Of a DNA stretch of 64,000 bases, positions 1 through 8,609 are shown in pieces. Under the pieces are notes generated by a model. That model saw nothing but the letters and a program-made list of their open reading frames with translations, was not told the origin of the DNA and searched no databases. Made by a program: the position numbers and the translations under genes. The number at the start of each line of letters is the position of its first letter. Within the stretch, counting starts at the first letter, position 1. Source of the stretch: JBBQZP01 sp038207585 (GTDB lineage Bacteria > Pseudomonadota > Alphaproteobacteria > Rhodobacterales > Rhodobacteraceae); assembly GCA_038207585.1 (NCBI GenBank), contig JBBQZP010000003.1:1-64000 (forward strand), written 5' to 3'.

Positions 1-527
1 ACGCTGACGCCCCCTTCTGCATCATCGACGAAAGCTTCTGCGACGTGATGCCGGACGTCAGCCTGATCGCACTTGCCATTCGACCCGGCACGATCGTGCT
101 GAAAAGCTTTGGCAAATTCTGGGGGCTGGCGGGCGTGCGGCTGGGGTTTGCCATCGGTGATCCGGCCCTCCTCTCGCGGCTCGCAACCATGTTGGGGCCA
201 TGGCCCGTTTCGGGACCGGCGCTTCATCTTGGTGCGCTGGCGTTGCGCGATCATATCTGGGCCGAGGCAACCCAGCTGCGCCTGCAGGCTGATGCCGCGC
301 GGCTGGACGGGCTGATGAGCGCACGGGGCGCATTGATTATCGGCGGGACAACGCTGTTTCGCCTTTATGACCTGCCCGATGCCGCCGCCGCGCAGACGGC
401 GCTGGCACGCCATCACATCTGGACGCGGGTTTTCCCCTACAATCCGCGATGGTTACGCCTGGGCCTGCCCGGAACGCCCGCCACATGGGGCAGGTTGACC
501 AAGGCCTTGGGTGACGTGCCCGAATGA
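1..527 (+). CDS. cobC: Threonine-phosphate decarboxylase, C-terminal part
   Basis: This is the C-terminal part of a PLP enzyme of aminotransferase fold class I; the reading frame is open from base 3 and the 5' end lies outside the window. The visible protein keeps the motif SFGKFWGLAGVRLG, which carries the PLP-binding lysine and is typical of CobC (CobD in Salmonella naming). The enzyme decarboxylates threonine phosphate to aminopropanol phosphate, the linker for the lower cobalamin ligand. The next gene encodes the enzyme that attaches this linker to the corrin ring, and the two genes overlap by four bases (ATGA), so they are translationally coupled. This supports the call over a generic histidinol-phosphate aminotransferase. 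Confidence 0.85.
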   Translation, partial: ADAPFCIIDESFCDVMPDVSLIALAIRPGTIVLKSFGKFWGLAGVRLGFAIGDPALLSRLATMLGPWPVSGPALHLGALALRDHIWAEATQLRLQADAARLDGLMSARGALIIGGTTLFRLYDLPDAAAAQTALARHHIWTRVFPYNPRWLRLGLPGTPATWGRLTKALGDVPE

Positions 528-1447
528 CCGCGCTTGTGCTGCTTGTCGCCCTGCTTCTGGACGCCGCATTGGGAGAGCCAAAATGGCTCTGGTCGCGGTT
601 GCCGCATCCGGCGGTGCTGATGGGGCGGGCCGTGGGCTTTGCCGAGCATATGCTGAACCGTGGTGCATATCGGCAGGCAAAGGGCATTCTGGCGCTGGTG
701 GTGCTGGCCAGTGGGGCCGTGCTGCTGGGTTGGTTGATCCACAAAATCCCGGATGGCGGTATTTTGGAGATCATCCTGGCTGCCATCCTTCTGGCACAGC
801 GCAGTCTGGTCGATCATGTCCGCGCCGTGGCCGACGCCCTGCGCATCGGCACTGGCGACGGGCGGATGATGGTCGCGCGCATCGTCGGCCGGGATACAGG
901 CACGATGGACGACCCCGCGATTGCCCGTGCGGCGATTGAAAGTGCCGCCGAAAACCTTTCGGACGGGGTGATCGCACCCGCCTTGTGGTTTCTGGTGGCG
1001 GGATTGCCGGGGCTGATGCTCTACAAAATCACCAATACCGCCGACAGCATGATCGGCCACCGCACCCCGCGGTATGAGCAATTCGGCTGGGCCGCCGCGC
1101 GGTTCGACGATCTGTTGAACCTGATCCCTGCGCGCCTGACCGCCGTGTTGATCGCACTGACCCACGGACGCCCCGATGCGGCCGCACCCATTCTGCGCGA
1201 TGCGCCCCTGCACCGTTCGCCCAACGCAGGTTGGCCCGAGGCGGCAATGGCGGTGGTGCTGAACATCGCGCTGTCAGGTCCGCGCAGTTATGGCGGCAAT
1301 ATGCGCGATTTTCCTTTCGTCTATCCCGAAGGTCGGCATGATGTGGGTGCTGCCGACATCGACGCGGCCTGTGCAGCCCTGTGGCGCGCATGGGCGGGGC
1401 TTTTGGTTCTGGTGGCGGGCGTGGCGCTGATAGGGGCGGTAGTCTGA
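524..1447 (+). CDS. cbiB: Adenosylcobinamide-phosphate synthase (CbiB/CobD)
   Basis: A 307-residue, strongly hydrophobic protein with several membrane segments, of the family's usual length. It begins MTALVLLVALLLDAALGEP, and the LLLDAxLGEPxxLW pattern with the following HPxxxMG is typical of CbiB. Further conserved blocks are SAAENLSDGVIAP (about residues 145-157) and the NTADSMIGHRTPRY segment (about 175-188). The enzyme joins aminopropanol phosphate to adenosylcobyric acid in the cytoplasmic membrane. It overlaps cobC by four bases upstream and the next gene by one base (TGATG). Species with Pseudomonas denitrificans nomenclature call it CobD. Confidence 0.93.
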   Translation: MTALVLLVALLLDAALGEPKWLWSRLPHPAVLMGRAVGFAEHMLNRGAYRQAKGILALVVLASGAVLLGWLIHKIPDGGILEIILAAILLAQRSLVDHVRAVADALRIGTGDGRMMVARIVGRDTGTMDDPAIARAAIESAAENLSDGVIAPALWFLVAGLPGLMLYKITNTADSMIGHRTPRYEQFGWAAARFDDLLNLIPARLTAVLIALTHGRPDAAAPILRDAPLHRSPNAGWPEAAMAVVLNIALSGPRSYGGNMRDFPFVYPEGRHDVGAADIDAACAALWRAWAGLLVLVAGVALIGAVV

Positions 1448-1995
1448 TGCAGGCAACGATGGCAAATCTGATGGCGGCGCTGCCGCATGTACTGGCCGCA
1501 CCGCGCGATGCGGCCCCGGTGGTGGAGCTGTGCCTGCGCCCCGGCTACGGCGAGCGCGCCTTTCCGCAAAGCGTGACCCTGACCCGCGGGGGCGGCATCC
1601 CCGGCGAGCGTTGGGCGACAGCCCCTTGGGTCAAACTGCCCGACGGCAGCCCCGACCCGCGCATACAGGTCTCGATCCTGCCTTTGCGGGTGATGGATGC
1701 GGTCTGGCGTGACCGTGCAGGCAACCCGCATCCCGGTGATACGATGATCGCCGATCTGGAAACGTCCGAGGCGAACATGCCTGCAGGCACGCGGCTTTCA
1801 GTGGGCACAGCGGTTCTGCGGGTGTCGAACCTGTTCAACGAGGCCTGCGTCAAATGGAAAACCCGCTACGGCACCGATGCGAAAGACTGGGTCACGGCCC
1901 CCGGCCACCCGCCATTGCGACTGCGCGGGATGCTCTGTTCGATCGAGCAGGACGGCGAAGTGCGTCTGGGCGATGTGATCCGCAAGCTGGCCTAA
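1447..1995 (+). CDS. MOSC-domain protein
   Basis: A 182-residue protein starting at the ATG that overlaps the cbiB stop by one base. The C-terminal half reads like a MOSC (molybdenum cofactor sulfurase C-terminal) domain: a GDTMIADLET stretch, the line GTRLSVGTAVLRVSNLFNEAC with a single conserved-type cysteine followed by KW, then RGM and QDGEVRLGD at the end. MOSC domains carry sulfur on this cysteine. No role in cobalamin synthesis is known for the family, so the coupling to cbiB may be only a shared transcript. The substrate is not predictable from sequence. Confidence 0.7.
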   Translation: MQATMANLMAALPHVLAAPRDAAPVVELCLRPGYGERAFPQSVTLTRGGGIPGERWATAPWVKLPDGSPDPRIQVSILPLRVMDAVWRDRAGNPHPGDTMIADLETSEANMPAGTRLSVGTAVLRVSNLFNEACVKWKTRYGTDAKDWVTAPGHPPLRLRGMLCSIEQDGEVRLGDVIRKLA

Positions 1996-2015
1996 GAAGC
2001 TGCCGTTGACGCAGC

Positions 2016-2135
2016 CTAATGCAGAAAGCTGAACGCAGGCGCGCTTTGCCAGGATCCGGCGTTGCTGCGGTGCAGTTCATCCCGCGCAAACAGCGTCACA
2101 GCAATAAGCGCAGAAAGGGCAAGGGCAGTGTGCAT
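2016..2135 (-). CDS. Possible 39-residue hydrophobic small protein
   Basis: A short minus-strand frame in the otherwise empty gap between the MOSC gene and smc. It starts ATG at 2135 behind a GAGGA ribosome-binding-like stretch and ends TAG at 2016. The product begins MHTALALSALIAVTLFARDE, that is, a single hydrophobic segment (about residues 3-17) followed by a polar tail ending in FSFLH. This would fit a small membrane or exported peptide. About 50-65 bases upstream there is a near-perfect CtrA-type box. I do not recognise a family, and the call rests on start signal, hydrophobic pattern and position only. Confidence 0.35.
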   Translation of the reverse strand: MHTALALSALIAVTLFARDELHRSNAGSWQSAPAFSFLH

Positions 2136-2184
2136 GGCGATCCTCGGGCGATTTCGTTCACGCCCTGTTCTGCCCCGATTCGGG

Positions 2185-2199
2185 TTAACGCCGGGTTAT
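2185..2199. promoter_or_regulatory. CtrA-like box (TTAA-N7-TTAT)
   Basis: TTAA at 2185-2188 and TTAT at 2196-2199 are separated by seven bases, one mismatch from the CtrA consensus TTAA-N7-TTAA. It lies in the gap upstream of the putative small protein at 2016-2135 and just beyond the 3' end of smc. CtrA is the conserved alphaproteobacterial cell-cycle and motility regulator. A single degenerate match can occur by chance. Confidence 0.3.
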
Positions 2200-2205
2200 C
2201 CGTGA

Positions 2206-5200
2206 TCAGGCCACCAGCGCCGCCGCGCGTTTCAGATCAACCGACACAAGCTGGCTGACCCCCTGTTCGGCCATCGTAACGCCGAACAGCCGGTCCATCC
2301 GCGCCATTGTGACTGCGTGGTGGGTAATCACCAGAAAGCGGGTTTCGGTGCGGCGCGTCATCTCATCCAACATGTCGCAAAAGCGCGTCACGTTGGCGTC
2401 GTCCAAGGGCGCGTCCACCTCGTCCAGCACGCAGATCGGCGCGGGGTTGGCCAGAAACACCGCAAAGATCAGCGCAAGGGCGGTCAGCGTCTGCTCGCCC
2501 CCCGACAAGAGGCTGAGCGTCGCCAGTTTCTTGCCCGGCGGTTGGCACATGATCTCAAGCCCGGCCTCCAGCGGATCATCACTTTCCACCAGCACCAGAC
2601 GCGCCTCGCCGCCGCCGAACAGATGCGTGAAGAGCGTGCCGAAGCTGGCGTTCACCTGTTCGAACGCAGTCAGCAGACGCTCGCGCCCCTCACGGTTCAG
2701 GCCCGCAATTCCGGTGCGCAGTTTCTTGACCGCCTCTTCCAGATCGGACTTTTCGCGCTGCAGGGTGTCATGTTCCTCCTGCACCGACAGCGCGTCTTCC
2801 TCGGCTCGAAGGTTCACCGCGCCCAAGGCTTCGCGCTGGCGTTTCAGGCGGTTCACATCGGCATCAAGTGCCTCGGCTCCGGGCATTTTGTCGGGATCAA
2901 CGGCGAGGGTTTTCAACAGGTCTTCGGGGGTCGTTTCGGCGTCTTCTGCAATGCGTTCGGCAGCCGCGACAACGGTTTCGCGGGCGGCTTCGGCGCGGGC
3001 CTCAGACCGGGCGCGGGCTTCGCGCGCCTCACCCGCCGCGCGTTCGGCCTCACGCTCGGCGTCGCCGGTCTGGCGCAGTGCGGTTTCCGCCATCGCCAAC
3101 GCATCGGCGGCGGCGCGGCGACGGGACTCGGCGGTTTCCATCGCATCGGCGAGTTTCATGCGTTCCGCAATCAGTTCGGCGGGGGCAAGCTTCGCCGTGG
3201 CAAGTTCCGCCTCGGTGTCTGCCTTGCGGGCCTCAAGTTCGGTGCTGCGGGTGGCGGCGGTTTCCAGACGGGCGCGCCAGCTTGCGGTTTCTTTCGCCAC
3301 CTCTTGCGTGCGCCGCACCCGCGCCTCGCCCTCACGGCGCAACTCATCCTGCGCGGAACGGCGGGTCAGCATGGCAATCCGCGCGGCCTCGACAGCAACC
3401 TTCATTTCCTCGACCGACGCCCGCAGGGCCCCCAGATCGGGCAATTCCGCCGCCGACGCCTCGGCCTCGGTCAGGCGGGCACGGGCGGCGAAGGCTTCGG
3501 CGTCAAAGCGGGCGACGGCCAGTGTTGCCGCCTCATGCTTGCCCGCCGCAATCGAACGGTCAGCCTCGGCGCGGGCTGCGGCGCGGCTGGCATCGGTGAC
3601 GCGCCCGTCCGCCGCGCGCCGCGCCTCGCGCGCCATCTGATCGGCGCGGGCAAGGTCGGCGAGGCGTGCGGTCAGCGCCTCATGCGCCTGTTTGGCACCG
3701 TCAGCCGTGGCCGCAACCTCTTCCAGATCGCGCTTCAACTGCACCAGGCGGTTAAGCTGTTTCAACCGTGCCGCCGCCGCCGATGGCGCATCTTCCGCCG
3801 TCGCACGGAACCCGTCCCAGCGCCACAGATCGCCCTCCACGCTGACCAGGCGTTGACCGGGACGCAGGGCCACTTGCAACGCCGCGCCCTGATCGCGCGC
3901 GACCAGCCCGATCTGGTCGAGCCTGCGGGTCAGCACATCGGGCGCGGTCACATGCGCGGCCAAAGGCGTGCAGCCAGCGGGCAACGGGTGTGCTGTGTCA
4001 TAGCCCGGCAGCGCCGCCCAGCCCGACCGCACCGCCCCCGCAATCAGCGGCGCGCGCAGATCGTCGGCAAGCGCCGCACCCAACGCCGCCTCAAACCCCG
4101 GCTGCACCAGCATCTTGTCCAGAAGCTGCGTGCCCGCCTGCGATTCCCGTTCCACCAGCCGCGCCAAAGCCGCCACTTCGGCGCGCAGCGCATTCGCCTC
4201 ACCCTCGGCAGAGGATCGGGCGGCGCGCGCGTCCGCCTCGCGAGATTGGGCATCGGCGCGGGCAGTTTCCGTCAGGGCCAGTGCCGCATCGGTTTCTGCT
4301 GCCTGTGCCACCGACGCGGCCTGAGCAGCCTCAGCCGCTTCGAACGCACCTGCGGCGGCCTTCTGCGCGGTATCGGCGGCGGCAACGGCAGCGCGGGCCG
4401 ATGTGGTTTCAGAATCCGCGCGCGCAAGCGTGGTGCGGGTATCGGCCAGCAGGCGTTCCACCGACTGATGCCGCGCGGCAAGGCGGGCGGCATCCTCGGT
4501 GCGTTCGGACATGCCGGTTTCGCGGTCCGACAGCACCGCCGCCGCCGAGCGCGCGGCCTCAACCGCATCGGCCAGACGGCCTTCATGGCCATCCTGCGCG
4601 CGGGCAAGCTGTTCTGCCTCCCACTCCAGCCTTGTGATGGTTTCGCCCGCGTCGCGGTTCAGAACGGCCTCGCGGTCCATGTCGCGCAGCAATTGCGCAA
4701 TCCGGCCTTCCAGCGCTTCGATCGACGCCTGGGCGCGCGACTCGCGGTCGGCCAACGCGTCCCGCTCCAGCGTCAGGCGTTGCAGAACCGCACCCGCAAT
4801 CGCCTCCTCCTCGCGCCGGGGGGGCATCGCGGCTTCGGCCTGCGCGCGGGCCGTTCCCGCAGCGCGTGCCGCCGTTTCCGCCTGAGACGCCGCGATCAGC
4901 CGCGCCCGCACCGTTTCTTCAGCCTCCAACCGGGCCAGATCGGCCTCGCGCCAGCGGCGATACAAAAGCATCCCCTCGGCCCGGCGCAATTCGTCGCCGA
5001 TCTCGCGGTAGCGCGCCGCCTGTCGGGCCTGTCGGGCCAGCGTGGCAAGCTGTGCTGCCAGTGCCTCAAGCACATCATCCACCCGCGCCAGATTGACCTC
5101 GGTCGCGTTCAGCCGCAACTCTGCCTCGTGCCGCCGCTGATACAGGCCGGAGATTCCCGCCGCTTCCTCCAATATCATCCGCCTGCTTTTCGGCTTGGCG

Positions 5201-5661
5201 TTGATGAGTTCCGAAATCTGCCCCTGCCGAACCAAGGCGGGCGAGTGCGACCCGGTGGAGGCATCGGCAAACAGCATCTGAATGTCGCGCGCCCGCACAT
5301 CCTTGGTATTGGCTTTGTAGGCCGAGCCTGCATCCCGCGTGATACGGCGCACGATTTCAATCGTGTCGGCCTCATTAAAACCTGATGGAGCCAGCCGTTC
5401 GGCATTGTCGATGATCAAGGCCACTTCGGCAAAGTTGCGGGCCGGGCGGGTCGCGGCCCCGGCAAAGATCACATCTTCCATCCCGCCGCCGCGCATCGCC
5501 GTTGGGCGGTTTTCGCCCATCACCCAGCGCATCGCCTCCAAGAGGTTCGACTTGCCGCAACCGTTCGGGCCGACCACGCCTGTCAGCCCCTCATGGATCA
5601 CCAGATCCGTAGGGTCGACAAAGCTTTTAAAGCCATTCAGGCGCAGACGGGCAAAGCGCAC
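2206..5661 (-). CDS. smc: Chromosome segregation protein SMC
   Basis: Structural maintenance of chromosomes ATPase that compacts and aligns chromosomes. I place the start at the GTG at 5661, giving 1151 residues and the expected N-terminus (M)RFARLRLNGFKSF; the frame can be extended 18 codons to a TTG, but that adds sequence foreign to the family. Walker A is GPNGCGKSN at about 31-39. Two long Ala/Glu/Arg-rich coiled-coil regions flank a hinge near 500-660. The ABC signature LSGGEQ lies about 98 residues from the end, followed by Walker B ICVLDEVDAPLDD. It stands alone between short intergenic regions; no scpA/scpB is visible in the window. Confidence 0.96.
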   Translation of the reverse strand: MRFARLRLNGFKSFVDPTDLVIHEGLTGVVGPNGCGKSNLLEAMRWVMGENRPTAMRGGGMEDVIFAGAATRPARNFAEVALIIDNAERLAPSGFNEADTIEIVRRITRDAGSAYKANTKDVRARDIQMLFADASTGSHSPALVRQGQISELINAKPKSRRMILEEAAGISGLYQRRHEAELRLNATEVNLARVDDVLEALAAQLATLARQARQAARYREIGDELRRAEGMLLYRRWREADLARLEAEETVRARLIAASQAETAARAAGTARAQAEAAMPPRREEEAIAGAVLQRLTLERDALADRESRAQASIEALEGRIAQLLRDMDREAVLNRDAGETITRLEWEAEQLARAQDGHEGRLADAVEAARSAAAVLSDRETGMSERTEDAARLAARHQSVERLLADTRTTLARADSETTSARAAVAAADTAQKAAAGAFEAAEAAQAASVAQAAETDAALALTETARADAQSREADARAARSSAEGEANALRAEVAALARLVERESQAGTQLLDKMLVQPGFEAALGAALADDLRAPLIAGAVRSGWAALPGYDTAHPLPAGCTPLAAHVTAPDVLTRRLDQIGLVARDQGAALQVALRPGQRLVSVEGDLWRWDGFRATAEDAPSAAAARLKQLNRLVQLKRDLEEVAATADGAKQAHEALTARLADLARADQMAREARRAADGRVTDASRAAARAEADRSIAAGKHEAATLAVARFDAEAFAARARLTEAEASAAELPDLGALRASVEEMKVAVEAARIAMLTRRSAQDELRREGEARVRRTQEVAKETASWRARLETAATRSTELEARKADTEAELATAKLAPAELIAERMKLADAMETAESRRRAAADALAMAETALRQTGDAEREAERAAGEAREARARSEARAEAARETVVAAAERIAEDAETTPEDLLKTLAVDPDKMPGAEALDADVNRLKRQREALGAVNLRAEEDALSVQEEHDTLQREKSDLEEAVKKLRTGIAGLNREGRERLLTAFEQVNASFGTLFTHLFGGGEARLVLVESDDPLEAGLEIMCQPPGKKLATLSLLSGGEQTLTALALIFAVFLANPAPICVLDEVDAPLDDANVTRFCDMLDEMTRRTETRFLVITHHAVTMARMDRLFGVTMAEQGVSQLVSVDLKRAAALVA

Positions 5662-5830
5662 AGGGCGGGTCCAATGATTCTGACAGGTCGGATATCGTCT
5701 GGCGCAGAGGGCCAAAAGTCAACCGCCCACCCCATCATGCGGGGGCGGCGGGGCGCTTATCCACAACATCTTGCCCGTCTTGACCGATGCACGGGGCAAG
5801 CGCAGGCTGATAGGGGAAAGGAGCCTGCCC

Positions 5831-6217
5831 ATGATCCCGCCAATCAGCGGCCATTGTCTGTGCGGTGCCGTCCGCTTTACCTGCACCACGCCCCCGGTGT
5901 GGCAGGTGCACTGCCATTGCGAAAGTTGCAGGCGCGCGACTTCCTCGCCGATGACCTCATTCTTCGCGATGCCCGATGGCGCGTGGACCTGGACCGGGGC
6001 TGCACCACAGCTTTACCGATCCAGCGCCGAGGGCGAGCGGTATTTCTGCGCAACCTGCGGCAGCCAGATGGGGTATCGCCATGCGTCCCTGCCGGGCGAG
6101 ATGCACTTTTATGCAGCAAGCCTTGATGACCCGACCCTTTTCACCCCAACGGCACATGACTTCTGGCCCGAGCATCTGCCCTGGCTGCATCTTGCCGACC
6201 ATCTGCCCAAGGGATGA
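5831..6217 (+). CDS. GFA/CENP-V zinc-domain protein
   Basis: A 128-residue protein with the zinc-binding cysteine pattern of the GFA (glutathione-dependent formaldehyde-activating enzyme-like) family: GHCLCGAVRF near the N-terminus, then HCHCESCRR, and CATCGSQMGYR later. The start ATG at 5831 is behind AAAGGAG; an upstream extension to 5771 has no such site. Some family members act on S-hydroxymethylglutathione, but most, including proteins of this size, have no known substrate. It overlaps the next acetyltransferase gene by four bases (ATGA). Confidence 0.8.
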   Translation: MIPPISGHCLCGAVRFTCTTPPVWQVHCHCESCRRATSSPMTSFFAMPDGAWTWTGAAPQLYRSSAEGERYFCATCGSQMGYRHASLPGEMHFYAASLDDPTLFTPTAHDFWPEHLPWLHLADHLPKG

Positions 6218-6675
6218 CACCCTACCGCGCCGAGGGGGCGTTTGACTGGGCGGCGTTGCTGCACCTGATCCGGTCCGAGTTTGCGTATATGGACGCCCGG
6301 ATTGATCCGCCCTCGTCGATGCTGGCGCTGACGGCGGACAGCATGGCCGAGCAGGCGCGGGCGGGTGAGATCTGGGTGATCGGCACGCCCGTGGTGGCCT
6401 GCGTGTTCCTGACGCGCCGGCCCGAGGTGCTTTATGTCGGCAAAATGGCCGTGGCCGCCACGCATCGCGGACAGGGTCTGGCGCGGCGGTTGATCGAGAT
6501 GGCCGATACCCGAGCGCGTGCCCTTGGCCTGCCAAGGCTGGAACTGCAAACGCGGGTTGAGCTGGTTGAAAACCACGCAGCCTTTGCCGCGATGGGGTTT
6601 GTCAAAACCGCCGAAACCGCGCATCCGGGCTATACGCGCCCGACGGCTTTTACCTTCCAGCGGCCGGTGCGTTAG
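6214..6675 (+). CDS. GNAT family N-acetyltransferase
   Basis: A 153-residue acyl-CoA-dependent acetyltransferase. The acetyl-CoA-binding core is visible as VGKMAVAATHRGQGLARRLIE (about residues 70-90; R/Q-x-x-G-x-G/A pattern), followed by a final strand with AAFAAMGFVKTAE. The acceptor substrate cannot be told from sequence. It is coupled to the GFA gene by a four-base overlap and ends three bases before the convergent M24 peptidase gene, leaving no room for a conventional terminator. Confidence 0.8.
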   Translation: MTPYRAEGAFDWAALLHLIRSEFAYMDARIDPPSSMLALTADSMAEQARAGEIWVIGTPVVACVFLTRRPEVLYVGKMAVAATHRGQGLARRLIEMADTRARALGLPRLELQTRVELVENHAAFAAMGFVKTAETAHPGYTRPTAFTFQRPVR

Positions 6676-6678
6676 GCG

Positions 6679-7773
6679 CTAGACCACCCCAAAGGCATCG
6701 CGCGGAAGATCAGACAGAATTTCAGCCCTCCCGCCCCGGATCATGACGATTTCTTCCAGCCGCAGACCGAACTGGCCAGAAAGATAAACTCCCGGTTCGA
6801 TGGAAAACACCATACCTTCGTCCAGCACCGTTTCGGAACTGGCGGTGATGTAGGGCGCCTCGTGAATGTCGATGCCAAGGCCGTGGCCTGTGCGGTGCAG
6901 GAAGCGCTCGCCGTAACCCGCCGCCGAAATCACGCCCCGCGCCGCCGCATCGACATCGCGCGCCCGTGCGCCCGGCACGGCAGCAGCCAAGGCCGCCTCA
7001 ACCGCGCGGTTGACGATGGCGTGGACCTTTCCAAATTCCGCAGGTTCCGCGCCGAACCAACCCACGCGGGTCATGTCGCTGGGATAGCCTTCCTTGCGCG
7101 CACCGATGTCGATCAGCACCGCCATGCCGTGTTTCAGCCGTGTCTCACCCGTCGCATGATGCGGGAACGCGCCGTTGCCGGCGAAGCAGACCGATTTGAA
7201 TTCGGTCACTGCCACGTTGTCGGCGAAAAAGCGGGTGATGATATCGGCCACCTCACGCTCGGTCATTCCCTCACGCAGGGCGGCAAACCCGGCCTGCATC
7301 GCGGCGTCGTTCAACACCGCGCCACGTTTCAGAATGGCGTATTCAGCAGCATCCTTGCGGCTGCGCAGATAGCCCAATGTGTCGGGCAGGAAACTGCGCC
7401 GCGCGCCGGGCAGGGCATCCAGCAGCAACAGCGCGAAATCCGCGCGCATGCCTTCATCAACCGCAACAAGCGGCACATCGCGCAACCCGCATTTTCCCAG
7501 GATATCGGCCAAAGCTACCGCCGGACCATCCGCATCGGCCCATGTAAAGAACGGCAGATCGGTGTAGGGGCGTTGGCTGTCGGCATTCAATCCGGGGATC
7601 AGAAACCCAGCAAAATCCGCCGTCACCAGCAGCATCACCGGACGTTCATCGCCGTGCGGGGCCAGACCCGACAGCCAGACCATATTCGATGTCGGCCCCA
7701 CCGCTACCAGATCGGTGCCGGTCTCCGCCATCCGCGCCCGCAACCGCGCCAGCCGTTCCGCAAAATCAGTCAT
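6679..7773 (-). CDS. M24 family metallopeptidase (Xaa-Pro peptidase type)
   Basis: A 364-residue protein with the N-terminal creatinase-like domain and C-terminal pita-bread metallopeptidase domain. The five metal ligands are all present: Asp in LIDIGARKEGYPSD (two aspartates), His in HRTGHGLGIDIHE, and two glutamates in FSIEPGVY and LRLEEIV. Family members cleave X-Pro bonds or, less often, creatine-like amides. It overlaps dppF by four bases and is the last gene of the dpp operon, which suggests it hydrolyses imported proline-containing peptides in the cytoplasm. Confidence 0.88.
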   Translation of the reverse strand: MTDFAERLARLRARMAETGTDLVAVGPTSNMVWLSGLAPHGDERPVMLLVTADFAGFLIPGLNADSQRPYTDLPFFTWADADGPAVALADILGKCGLRDVPLVAVDEGMRADFALLLLDALPGARRSFLPDTLGYLRSRKDAAEYAILKRGAVLNDAAMQAGFAALREGMTEREVADIITRFFADNVAVTEFKSVCFAGNGAFPHHATGETRLKHGMAVLIDIGARKEGYPSDMTRVGWFGAEPAEFGKVHAIVNRAVEAALAAAVPGARARDVDAAARGVISAAGYGERFLHRTGHGLGIDIHEAPYITASSETVLDEGMVFSIEPGVYLSGQFGLRLEEIVMIRGGRAEILSDLPRDAFGVV

Positions 7774-8609
7774 GCTATTCCCCTTGCCGCGCGGCGGCGT
7801 GCCACCCGTTCGCGGATCGACGCCACCGAGGTGATCGGCGTCGCGGCAAACAGCGTCTTTGTATAATCATGCGTCGGGTTGCCGAACACTTCATCCCGGC
7901 TGCCCTGTTCTACCGCCTCACCCTTGTACATCACCATGACCTCATCCGCGATATAGCGCACGACCGACAGATCGTGGCTGATGAAAACATAGGTCAGATT
8001 GAATTCCTCTTGCAGGTCGGCCAGCAGGTTCAACACCTGTGCCTGCACCGAAAGGTCCAGCGCCGAGACAGGCTCATCCAGCACCAGCAGTCGGGGGTTC
8101 ACCATCAAGGCGCGGGCAATCGCGATGCGCTGGCGCTGGCCGCCGGAAAACATATGCGGATAGCGGTTGAAATGCTCGGGTTGCAGACCGACCTTGGCCA
8201 GCATTGCTTGCGCCAGTGCGCGGCGTTCCTCGGCCCCTTTGTTGGTGTTCAGGATCAAGGGTTCCATCAGCACATCGCCAACCTTCTGGCGCGGGTTAAG
8301 CGAGCCATAGGGGTTCTGGAACACGATCTGAACCTTGGAGCGCAACGCAGGCGTCATCCCGCCTTTGCCGATATCCACCGCCTGCCCGTCAATCAGCAAC
8401 TCACCTGTGGTCGCGGGGTCAATCAGCGTGATGATCCGCGCCAGCGTCGATTTCCCGCAGCCGGACTCGCCCACGATGGCCAGCGTTTTGCCTTCGTTGA
8501 CCGAGAAATTCACGCCCCGCACCGCCTGCACGACCGACGCCTTGCGGAACAACCCGCCCGGCACCGCATAATCACGCGTGATCGCGCGGCCTTCGACAAC
8601 GGCGGTCAT
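7770..8609 (-). CDS. dppF: Dipeptide/oligopeptide ABC transporter ATP-binding protein (DppF type)
   Basis: 279 residues. Walker A GESGCGKST, signature FSGGQRQR and Walker B LLVLDEPVSALD are complete, with the C-terminal extension usual for the Dpp/Opp ATPases. The start ATG at 8609 overlaps the stop of dppD (8606-8608), and its own stop overlaps the peptidase start, so three genes are chained by ATGA overlaps. It pairs with DppD to power the DppB/DppC permease. The exact peptide range is unknown. Confidence 0.9.
   Translation of the reverse strand: MTAVVEGRAITRDYAVPGGLFRKASVVQAVRGVNFSVNEGKTLAIVGESGCGKSTLARIITLIDPATTGELLIDGQAVDIGKGGMTPALRSKVQIVFQNPYGSLNPRQKVGDVLMEPLILNTNKGAEERRALAQAMLAKVGLQPEHFNRYPHMFSGGQRQRIAIARALMVNPRLLVLDEPVSALDLSVQAQVLNLLADLQEEFNLTYVFISHDLSVVRYIADEVMVMYKGEAVEQGSRDEVFGNPTHDYTKTLFAATPITSVASIRERVARRRAARGIA

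Noticed and set aside
2317..5385. 1022-codon open frame on the plus strand
   Set aside because: It is antisense to smc, with low-complexity Arg/Gly/His composition and no ribosome binding site; a GC-rich shadow frame.
5662..5715. 18-codon TTG-started extension of SMC
   Set aside because: The family begins at RFxRLRLNGFKSF; the extension MALCARRYPTCQ has no such counterpart.
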